Shown here piece after piece: positions 58,541-64,000 of a stretch of DNA of 64,000 bases. Made by a program: the position numbers and the translations under genes. The DNA comes from Mesorhizobium shangrilense (lineage in GTDB: Bacteria > Pseudomonadota > Alphaproteobacteria > Rhizobiales > Rhizobiaceae): contig NZ_JAQGPN010000001.1 of the NCBI RefSeq assembly GCF_028826155.1, positions 2,051,501 to 2,115,500 of the forward strand. The letters run 5' to 3'. The notes under the pieces are model-generated. The model made no database searches. It saw only the letters and a list, made by a program, of their open reading frames with translations, and was not told where the DNA came from. Numbering within the stretch: the stretch's first letter is position 1; each line of letters starts with the position of its first letter.

Positions 58541-58987
58541 ATGAGCCAGCCCTTCTGGAAGACGAAATCACTGGAGGAGATGTCCGCCGCCGAGTGGGAA
58601 TCGCTTTGCGACGGCTGCGGCAAATGCTGCCTCGCCAAGCTGGAGGACGAGGATACCGGCGAGATCCACTGGACCAGCGTCGCCTGCCGGCTGTTCAATC
58701 CCAAGACCTGCCGCTGCCGCGACTACCAGAACCGCCTGGCGAAGGTGTCGGACTGCGTGCAGCTGACGCCCGAGAACGTGCGCACGCTGACCTGGCTGCC
58801 TTCGACCTGCGCCTACCGGCTGGTCGCGCATGGCGAGGATCTGCCCGATTGGCATCCGCTGGTGTCGGGCGATCGTCAAAGCGTGCACCGGGCGGGGATT
58901 TCGGTGAAGGGCAGGATCACCGCCAGCGAGTCCGACCTGGACGAGCCGGAAGACTATTTCGACCACATGCTCGAGCGCGAGCCCTAG
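58541..58987 (+). CDS. YcgN family Cys-cluster protein (UPF0260)
   Basis: 148 residues matching UPF0260: [37 protein letters not shown] followed by [19 protein letters not shown], which supplies a CxxCxxCC-type cluster with further Cys likely to bind metal, and a tail [11 protein letters not shown]. Function unknown. The ATG at 58541 fits the family N-terminus; an ATG at 58499 would add 14 residues. Confidence 0.9.
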   Translation: MSQPFWKTKSLEEMSAAEWESLCDGCGKCCLAKLEDEDTGEIHWTSVACRLFNPKTCRCRDYQNRLAKVSDCVQLTPENVRTLTWLPSTCAYRLVAHGEDLPDWHPLVSGDRQSVHRAGISVKGRITASESDLDEPEDYFDHMLEREP

Positions 58988-59124
58988 AGCTTCCCGCGCC
59001 CGATCTGCAGCTCTCCTGAACCGTACATGAACGCGCGGTTGGCCACGCGTTCAGGCGGAACGTCCTAGTTTCCCCTCATCGCTTCGGCGACGACAGGACC
59101 AACCGCCCCCGGAAGGAAGAAACG

Positions 59125-59496
59125 ATGTTCAGAACCTTCAAGACCCTCGCGCTCTCGGCCATGATCGGCCTCGGCGGCCTGGCCGCCATGCCCGCCGCCG
59201 CGCAGGCCGACGGCGTCTACCTCAACTTCGGCGGACAGCAGGACGCCCGCTTCGGCGTCTATGTCGGCGATCGCGACGGCCGCCATAACCGGTGGGACAG
59301 GCATGACCGCCGGGACCGCCACTGGCGCGCCTGCACGCCGGAGCGCGCTCTCGACAAGGCCGAACGCATCGGCCTTCGCCGCGTGGCGGTTCGCGACGTG
59401 ACCCGCAACACCATTCGCGTCAGCGGCCGCGACCGCGGCGAACGCGTGGTGGTGACCTTCGGTCGCGGGAGAAACTGCCCGATCATTCGCTACTGA
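59125..59496 (+). CDS. small secreted basic protein
   Basis: 123 residues: signal peptide (about 1-28, ending AAAQA), an Arg/His/Asp-rich middle (HNRWDRHDRRDRHWRACTPERAL) and a C-terminal domain GLRRVAVRDVTRNTIRVSGRDRGERVVVTFGRGRNCPIIRY with a likely Cys pair (ACTP and NCPI). Homologues of this pattern are common in Mesorhizobium as uncharacterised proteins. GGAAGGAAG precedes the ATG and a strong terminator follows. Confidence 0.8.
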   Translation: MFRTFKTLALSAMIGLGGLAAMPAAAQADGVYLNFGGQQDARFGVYVGDRDGRHNRWDRHDRRDRHWRACTPERALDKAERIGLRRVAVRDVTRNTIRVSGRDRGERVVVTFGRGRNCPIIRY

Positions 59497-59516
59497 GCGA
59501 AAACGGATGACTGAAC

Positions 59517-59544
59517 GAAAGCCGGGGCCGCCGCCCCGGCTTTC
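59517..59544 (+). terminator. terminator after the small secreted protein
   Basis: GAAAGCCGGGGC pairs with GCCCCGGCTTTC over a four-base loop, 21 bases after the stop; TGCATTTT follows. Confidence 0.8.
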
Positions 59545-59717
59545 TGCATTTTCGGCGTCAGCTGCGCATGGCGCTCTGCTCTGAAAAAGGAAATTTTCTA
59601 TCATAAGTTGTCTGGTTGTACTAAGGTGCGTGGTGGATGTTTAACTGTTGAATCTCCTAATCTTTTGTGCGATTTCTCACCGTCAATCATCGAAGGGTGT
59701 TAACAACGCTATACAAA

Positions 59718-60047
59718 ATGTTCAGCAACATACAAAATTTACATGATCCAGACGTCAAGAAACTCCGAAAGTCAGGCGGACTGTGGTTGAAGAATTTGCG
59801 AGAAGAGGCAAATCTTACTCAACGTCAGTTCGCTGAATTGGTTGGATGCGAATACTATACATTCGTATCTCAGATCGAGAATGGAAGGGGCCGTGTTCCA
59901 CCTGAGCGTTACCGTGAGTGGGCAAAGCATCTCGGTGTCGCGCCCAAAGAATTCGTGAAGGGAATCATGCGTTATTATGATCCGATCACGTATGCCATTC
60001 TCTTTGGCGAGCCGGTCTCGCCGCCAATAGCGGCGGTGAATTACTGA
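59718..60047 (+). CDS. XRE-type helix-turn-helix regulator
   Basis: 109 residues. The HTH is LWLKNLREEANLTQRQFAELVGCEYYTFVSQIENGRGRVPPERYREWAKHLG, a standard XRE motif; the tail VAPKEFVKGIMRYYDPITYAILFGEP is conserved in style with rhizobial homologues. ATG at 59718; a GTG at 59667 would add 17 residues. The gene and its upstream DNA are notably AT-rich, hinting at acquisition or a special promoter. No neighbour suggests its target. Confidence 0.8.
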   Translation: MFSNIQNLHDPDVKKLRKSGGLWLKNLREEANLTQRQFAELVGCEYYTFVSQIENGRGRVPPERYREWAKHLGVAPKEFVKGIMRYYDPITYAILFGEPVSPPIAAVNY

Positions 60048-60412
60048 CGAAGGATGTCGTCGGTCGAGCATCTCGACCGGCGCAGTGAGTGAACCCATCC
60101 TGGGTTTGACGCACCAGAAGACGCCGACAGGGGGGCGTCGGCACCGGTGCGATGCGCATGCCGCCGGGGAAACCGGCCGGCGATCGTCGGGCGCGCGCCG
60201 ATTCCATCGAAATCGTAATCACGCGCTGCCGCAAAGTGCCGGCAGGCGCATCGTGAGCGGCCTGCCGAAGCGCGAGACGGCGCAGGCGAGGGCAGGCGGA
60301 ACGGGCGCAAACGCAGAGTGCCTCAGGCATCACATCGCGACGCCGGAAGGAAGGATCGGCGGGGATCCAGTGTTCCCCGCCTTTCTGGCAGGCCCAGCTG
60401 CGGCCGAGGCCT
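60048..60412. other. intergenic region with a terminator-like hairpin
   Basis: 365 bases between the XRE gene and the end of the SIMPL gene. A GGCGGGGA/TCCCCGCC hairpin followed by TTTCT lies at 60358-60386. Nothing else is supported. Confidence 0.4.
60358..60386 (+). terminator. terminator-like hairpin
   Basis: GGCGGGGA pairs with TCCCCGCC over eight bases and TTTCT follows on the plus strand. It could end the XRE transcript about 310 bases past its stop, or a small RNA. Confidence 0.5.
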
Positions 60413-61123
60413 CTATTTCAGTTCGAAGGTGACGTTGACCTGAACCTTGTAGGCATTCTCGCCGGCCTGGATGGGGACGGCGCGGGCAAGGGCTGCGTCG
60501 AACGATTTCGCTTCGATCGGCATGGGCATCGGCGCATAAGACATCTCCGACATCTCGATGACCTTGCCGACGCCGACGCCGGCGGCTTCGGCGAGCGTCT
60601 TGGCCTTGGCCATGGCGTCGCCCACGGCGCGCTTGCGGGCTTCGGTGATGGTGGCGGACGGATTGTCGTTGGTGAAGGTGATGTTGCCGCCCTGGTTGAC
60701 GCCGAGCGTCACCGCCTGGTCGATCAGTTCGCCGGTCTTGGCGATGTCGCGCACCCTGATGGAGAGGGTGTTGGTCACCTGGTAGGCGACGAGCTTGGCT
60801 TCCTGGGTGCCGTCCGGCTTGGGCGTGTAGTCGTAGCGCGGGTTGATCTGGAGGTTCGAGGTCTGCAGATCGCGATCGGCGACGCCGGCGTTCTTCATCG
60901 CGGCGATGACGGCTGCGGTGGCGCCGTTGTTGGCGTCGAGCGCCTCGCGCGCCGTCTTGGCCTCGCGCATGACGCTGAGCGAAAGCAGGGCCATGTCGGG
61001 CGCGACCGTCATCTCGCCTTCGCCGACTACCATGATGCGCGGCGGCGTCGGTTCGGCGGCGAGCGCGGCGGCGGGCAGCGCGATGGAGGCGGCGAGGGCC
61101 GCGGCTAGCAGGCGATTCGGCAT
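60413..61123 (-). CDS. SIMPL (DUF541) domain-containing periplasmic protein
   Basis: 236 residues with a signal peptide (about 1-22, ending AALAAE). The DUF541 body begins PRIMVVGEGEMTVAPDMALLSLSV and includes DLQTSNLQINPRYDY and ITEARKRAVGDAMAKAKTLAEAAGVGVGKVIEMSE. Family members form large periplasmic or outer-membrane rings of unclear function and have been linked to oxidative stress. The start MPNRLLAAALAAS at 61123 is preferred over an ATG 72 bases upstream. Confidence 0.9.
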   Translation of the reverse strand: MPNRLLAAALAASIALPAAALAAEPTPPRIMVVGEGEMTVAPDMALLSLSVMREAKTAREALDANNGATAAVIAAMKNAGVADRDLQTSNLQINPRYDYTPKPDGTQEAKLVAYQVTNTLSIRVRDIAKTGELIDQAVTLGVNQGGNITFTNDNPSATITEARKRAVGDAMAKAKTLAEAAGVGVGKVIEMSEMSYAPMPMPIEAKSFDAALARAVPIQAGENAYKVQVNVTFELK

Positions 61124-61254
61124 GATGGTCTCCGTTGGATCTGTTCCGTGTGCTGCGCTACGCGGCGAATATGGGGCGATTGCGGCAGGGACCATATGAC
61201 CGGGTGGAAAGTCTTGTGTCGCCGAAGAAAAATCACTAAGCCAGCACCCGGGTG

Positions 61255-61330
61255 GGGCCTGTAGCTCAATGGTTAGAGCCGGCGGCTCATAACCGCTTGG
61301 TTGGGGGTTCGAGTCCCTCCGGGCCCACCA
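61255..61330 (+). tRNA. tRNA-Ile (anticodon CAT, Ile2 type)
   Basis: A full cloverleaf: acceptor GGGCCTG/CGGGCCC, D arm GCTC/GAGC, anticodon stem GGCGG/CCGCT with loop CTCATAA (anticodon at 61288-61290), T arm around TTCGAGT and encoded CCA at 61328-61330. The CAT anticodon could mean Met or Ile2. The TTGG variable segment and GGGCC acceptor resemble the tRNA-Ile that TilS converts to lysidine-AU. The integrase operon of an integrated element begins right after it. Confidence 0.85.
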
Positions 61331-61423
61331 TCCCCATGCTTGCCTCCAATGAAATCAAGCGTTTGTAGGCGATTTGTGCTAACCGGGTCATGCGGTTAGC
61401 AGATTTATGTTCTCGCGCCGTTC
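61331..61423. other. predicted left attachment end of the integrated element
   Basis: The region between the tRNA 3' end and the integrase stop. The attachment core is probably the 3' part of the tRNA. An inverted repeat GCTAACCG/CGGTTAGC at 61378-61400 may be an integrase arm site or the end of the integrase transcript. The right attachment site is outside the window. Confidence 0.5.
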
Positions 61424-62461
61424 TCACGATGCACCGTAAGCCTTGCTGATGGCGCTGTCCGCCAGCTTCTTCTTGTTGGCATCGCGCACATAGGTCTCCA
61501 CTTCCGCAAGGTTCCGGTGGCCGGTGATGGACATGATTTCCGACGCGCTACAACCGGCTTCTGCGAGGCGACGGCAGGCGGCTTTCCGCAGCCCGTGGGG
61601 TGATCTATGCGCGGCCAGTCCGGCTTCACGGGCAGCTTCGATGATCCAATTGGTGAAAGCCTTCTCGGACCGCGCCGCGCCGTAGGCGGTGACGATGAAC
61701 ACAAGATGCTCGTGATTGATCATGTCCAGCACTGCGCGGAACTCCGGGTGGATCGGGATTGAGAGTTCGGTCCCGGTCTTGCGGGCCTTGATCTCAATTC
61801 GGTCGCCCTGAATGTGCTGTCGCCCGATGCGTACAGCATCGGAGCGACGAAGGCCGGTGAACAACAGGATTTCAACGGCGGTGCGCTGGGGCGTCCCTTC
61901 CTTCCAATGGGCGCGAAACTTGGTGATGTCAGCTTCCGTCCACGGCTCGTAGCCGGTGGTTTTGTGCTCGACACGCTCCGCATTCAGCATCGGGTTATCG
62001 TCACGATAGTCCCATTTGACCGCCAGTCTGAATAGTGTCGTGAGCCGCTTTTTCAGCTTGTGCGCCTGTGCGGTGGACTTCTTGGCCACGTCGCCAAGAA
62101 TGGCGTCAATGTGCTTCGTCTTGATCTCTCTTACGGGACCGTCGCCATGCTCCTTGCGGAAGGCTTCAAGCTGGTTCTTGTAGGTTGATCGTGTCGTCTC
62201 GGCTTTCGACGTGAACGCAGACGAGTTGTAGTATTCCGCGATCAGAGCATTCATCGTCCCCGCAACGGTCTTCGACGCGCCGACGCTCGGCTTTTCCGGG
62301 TTGCCAGCAAGGGCTTTGTGATAGTCTGTCCAGAACGCTTCGCTGTAGATCGGACCCGGCAAGGCGATCTTTGGTATGCCGGGTCGATTGAAATAGACAC
62401 GCTCCTTCCCATGCCGGTCCTGATAGGAATGGATGTATTTGGGGCGCTTGTGCCTAACCAT
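61424..62461 (-). CDS. tyrosine-type site-specific integrase
   Basis: 345 residues. N-terminal SAM-like core-binding domain (SKAETTRSTYKNQLEAFRKEHG), C-terminal catalytic domain with Arg in LFTGLRRSDAVRIG, HxxR in SPHGLRKAACRRL, the second His in TGHRNLAEVETYVRD, and the nucleophilic Tyr in ETYVRD. It points toward the tRNA-Ile gene 94 bases away, the classic layout for tRNA integration. Start ATG 62461 overlaps the previous small gene by eight bases. Confidence 0.93.
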   Translation of the reverse strand: MVRHKRPKYIHSYQDRHGKERVYFNRPGIPKIALPGPIYSEAFWTDYHKALAGNPEKPSVGASKTVAGTMNALIAEYYNSSAFTSKAETTRSTYKNQLEAFRKEHGDGPVREIKTKHIDAILGDVAKKSTAQAHKLKKRLTTLFRLAVKWDYRDDNPMLNAERVEHKTTGYEPWTEADITKFRAHWKEGTPQRTAVEILLFTGLRRSDAVRIGRQHIQGDRIEIKARKTGTELSIPIHPEFRAVLDMINHEHLVFIVTAYGAARSEKAFTNWIIEAAREAGLAAHRSPHGLRKAACRRLAEAGCSASEIMSITGHRNLAEVETYVRDANKKKLADSAISKAYGAS

Positions 62462-62663
62462 GGTGAAGCACCTTGTCCCAATAGGTGCCGGAAACCGTTT
62501 CCGCATTCGGCTTTGTGATCTCCGCGTGCTTCGCGGTCATGATACGGAACGTGCCGTCCGGGTGATACTTCACTGAGACGGGTTCCAGCCCCATCTTCTG
62601 CATCAAATCCCACATGGCGCGGACATCGGTGCGGCTGTGCGCGATCTTCTTCCGAGGCATCAC
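62454..62663 (-). CDS. small protein upstream of the integrase
   Basis: 69 residues: MMPRKKIAHSRTDVRAMWDLMQKMGLEPVSVKYHPDGTFRIMTAKHAE, basic at the N-terminus and a likely small alpha/beta fold. No family recognised; such small genes ahead of integrases may be excisionase-like or helper proteins. The ATG overlaps the stop of the upstream gene (ATGA) and its own end overlaps the integrase start, so all three are co-translated. Confidence 0.7.
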   Translation of the reverse strand: MMPRKKIAHSRTDVRAMWDLMQKMGLEPVSVKYHPDGTFRIMTAKHAEITKPNAETVSGTYWDKVLHHG

Positions 62664-63403
62664 GCGGCTCCCTTCACGGTGTTGTTCAACATGATAGTGA
62701 ACTCGCGTCCGGCCTCGCGCACCAGCGCCATAAACCCGGTGAAGTCGCCAATGTCCTCTTGAAGAATGCTCATCGCCTTCGCCGCTGCGGTCCTACGGAT
62801 TTCGGCCTTGTCAATGCTGGCAGGGTCTTCGTCGCCGTCCCCGATTGGGGCTTTAGGCTGTGAAATCAATTTCTCGACTTCTGAAACAGGGAGAGGATTG
62901 CCGTCTTTGGCTGCTTCCAGCACCGCGCTTCTGGCATCGTCCAAGCCCTTGCCGCTGGCGAGGGGATAGAGCATTTGCGAAGGGATGTAGGTCAGAAGAT
63001 GATAGTCGTCTCCGAACTCGCGGGCGACGGCCATGTAGTTGAGGGCGGTCTTGTAGGAGAAAGGACACGCAGCCTCGATCCAGTCGCCGAACAACCTACC
63101 CTTGCTCTTGATGGCTTCCTTAAACGCTATCAGCGTCCGCCCGGTGTCGAGCACCTTGCTTTCGATAGTGCGGTTGTTCTCCGCGATGCGCTTCGCTGCC
63201 TCCTGCGCCATCTGCCGCAGTTTCGGTTCCAGAATGCTGTTGTAGTCGAAGCCTATGATGACCTCGCCTTCCGAGACCTCCGTGTCGGGTTTGACGAGTT
63301 TAGTTTTCAGACTGGCCTTGGCCTTGGCAGGAAGACCCTTCTTGAGATGGGAGGCCTTCGGGGGCTTCCCGGCGTGCCCTGTCGTTCCCACTGCGATACC
63401 CAT
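62660..63403 (-). CDS. DUF3102-like element protein
   Basis: 247 residues. A Lys-rich N-terminus precedes EVIIGFDYNSILEPKLRQMAQEAAKRIAENNRTIESKVLDTGRTLIAFKEAIKSKGRLFGDWIEAACPFSYKTALNYMAVAREFG, which resembles DUF3102 proteins of plasmids and integrated elements (helical, DNA-binding-like). Function unknown. ATG at 63403 has AAGGAG nine bases upstream; a longer frame to 63469 exists. It heads the integrase operon. Confidence 0.6.
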   Translation of the reverse strand: MGIAVGTTGHAGKPPKASHLKKGLPAKAKASLKTKLVKPDTEVSEGEVIIGFDYNSILEPKLRQMAQEAAKRIAENNRTIESKVLDTGRTLIAFKEAIKSKGRLFGDWIEAACPFSYKTALNYMAVAREFGDDYHLLTYIPSQMLYPLASGKGLDDARSAVLEAAKDGNPLPVSEVEKLISQPKAPIGDGDEDPASIDKAEIRRTAAAKAMSILQEDIGDFTGFMALVREAGREFTIMLNNTVKGAA

Positions 63404-63456
63404 TTCACTGTTACTCCTTACCTGTTGACCGGCACGCGACATTGCGATACCAATAT

Positions 63457-63511
63457 ACCTACTATACACCTACTAGGTGGATAGAGCAAACCTTACTGAT
63501 ACCTATGAGGT
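63457..63511. promoter_or_regulatory. repeated operator-like sites in the divergent promoter
   Basis: ACCTACTA occurs at 63457-63464 and 63468-63475, the second completing the perfect palindrome ACCTACTAGGT (63468-63478). ACCTATGAGGT follows at 63501-63511. Repeated short half-sites suit a ribbon-helix-helix repressor such as the one encoded immediately downstream. Confidence 0.6.
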
Positions 63512-63518
63512 AGATGGC

Positions 63519-63854
63519 GTGAGTGATGGTAAACGCAAGCAGGCCGGGCATCAGATGCAAATCCGCTTTCCCGAGGGGTCGGACCTGCGTGAGCGGCTGA
63601 TGGAAAGGGCGAAGGCGAACAACCGTTCGCTGACTGCGGAGATCATGTGGCGGCTTGAGATCAGCCTAGACGCCAACGCAAACGTTCTTCCGGTCACGGA
63701 CATTCATGACATGATCTTGACCGATCACAACGAGAAGCTGGAAGCGGCGTGGCAAAGGCTCGACTGGCTGGACGATCACTTCAAGGTGGACAGTCGCCCC
63801 GAGTGGATGAAGGCGAAGCCTAAGCGCAGAGAGAAGGCCCGATCCAATTCGTAA
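63519..63854 (+). CDS. Arc-like ribbon-helix-helix DNA-binding protein
   Basis: 111 residues. The RHH motif is MQIRFPEGSDLRERLMERAKANNRSLTAEIMWRLEISL, with the strand residues QIR contacting DNA as in Arc/Mnt of phage P22. The rest is helical with a basic tail (KAKPKRREKARSNS). GTG at 63519 is preferred because GAGG lies eight bases upstream; a GTG at 63477 would place the operator sites inside the gene. It is divergent from the integrase operon and probably controls it. Confidence 0.8.
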   Translation: MSDGKRKQAGHQMQIRFPEGSDLRERLMERAKANNRSLTAEIMWRLEISLDANANVLPVTDIHDMILTDHNEKLEAAWQRLDWLDDHFKVDSRPEWMKAKPKRREKARSNS

Positions 63855-63864
63855 GTGACTTACG
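63850..63864 (+). terminator. short palindrome after the RHH gene
   Basis: CGTAAGTGACTTACG, seven-base arms with one central base, overlaps the end of the RHH gene and is followed by ATTTTG. Without a proper loop it is a weak terminator; it may equally be a protein-binding site. Confidence 0.4.
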
Positions 63865-64000
63865 ATTTTGTCTGGCTTCTCCACCCGCGACATTTCTTCC
63901 CGGCCCCTACAGCTACATGTTCCGGCGCTAGGGCGGCATCGAGCAAGGCCAAGAAAATCTGCTGACGTACTGATCAAAAAGGAACAGTTTTCTCTTTTGA

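Overview
The window is GC-rich chromosomal DNA of an alphaproteobacterium. It is most likely a member of the Hyphomicrobiales (Rhizobiales) close to Mesorhizobium and other Phyllobacteriaceae. The basis is a RopA/Omp2-type porin, the carA, yqeY, dnaG and rpoD genes lying in one stretch, an RpoD of alphaproteobacterial form with a long acidic insert, GANTC methylation sites clustered upstream of rpoD, and intergenic palindromes of rhizobial type. The placement rests on recognised families, not on a database search.

Layout. 1-2.5 kb: the 3' end of an ABC transporter that stops where its ATPase domain should begin, followed by a low-GC two-gene operon (FRG-domain protein plus DUF262 protein) behind a perfect palindrome. 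2.7-10.9 kb: a CAP-domain lipoprotein, a field of palindromic repeats, carB, an SGNH hydrolase-like membrane protein, a lone glycine-betaine-type binding protein translationally coupled to an L,D-transpeptidase, and a small lipoprotein. 11-15.7 kb: a Cys-rich small protein and a two-gene RND efflux system without its outer-membrane channel. 16-20 kb: a 1330-residue NACHT/STAND-type ATPase with a C-terminal PD-(D/E)XK-like nuclease motif, the strongest candidate immune gene. 20.5-27.8 kb: a FecR/CHASE2-cyclase pair, a sulfur operon (periplasmic rhodanese, YeeE/TsuA transporter, an unusual Pro/Ala/Cys-repeat protein and a DUF6969-like protein), and a nitroreductase. 27.9-42.4 kb: porin, zinc metallopeptidase, a 119-bp tandem repeat, ABC-F ATPase, YihY, carA, yqeY, two MFS transporters, an AI-2E family permease, a Na/Pi-PhoU transporter and an RcnB-like protein. 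42.6-47.8 kb: a 29-codon small ORF inside a structured transcript, dnaG, rpoD and a GYD protein. 47.9-51.9 kb: Uma2, LysE, YjbQ, HlyU, a TetR/VOC divergent pair with two matching operators, and a VapBC toxin-antitoxin pair. 52-61 kb: an active S1C protease divergent from a catalytically dead paralogue and a LuxR-type regulator, then an SDR, YqhA, an OmpA protein with 25-residue repeats, YcgN, small secreted proteins, an XRE regulator in AT-rich DNA and a SIMPL protein. 61.25-64 kb: tRNA-Ile(CAT) followed by the left end of an integrated element (tyrosine integrase operon, divergent ribbon-helix-helix regulator with repeated operator-like sites) that runs off the window.

How the parts work together. 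Pyrimidine/arginine precursor synthesis (carA, carB) and replication/transcription initiation (dnaG, rpoD) are the housekeeping core. Several two- or three-gene units show stop/start overlaps: FRG-DUF262, SBP-Ldt, RND adaptor-permease, YeeE-Cys-repeat protein, VapBC and the integrase operon. The accessory material (FRG-DUF262, NACHT-nuclease, VapBC, tRNA-linked element) looks like separate acquisitions placed between housekeeping blocks, not one contiguous defence island.
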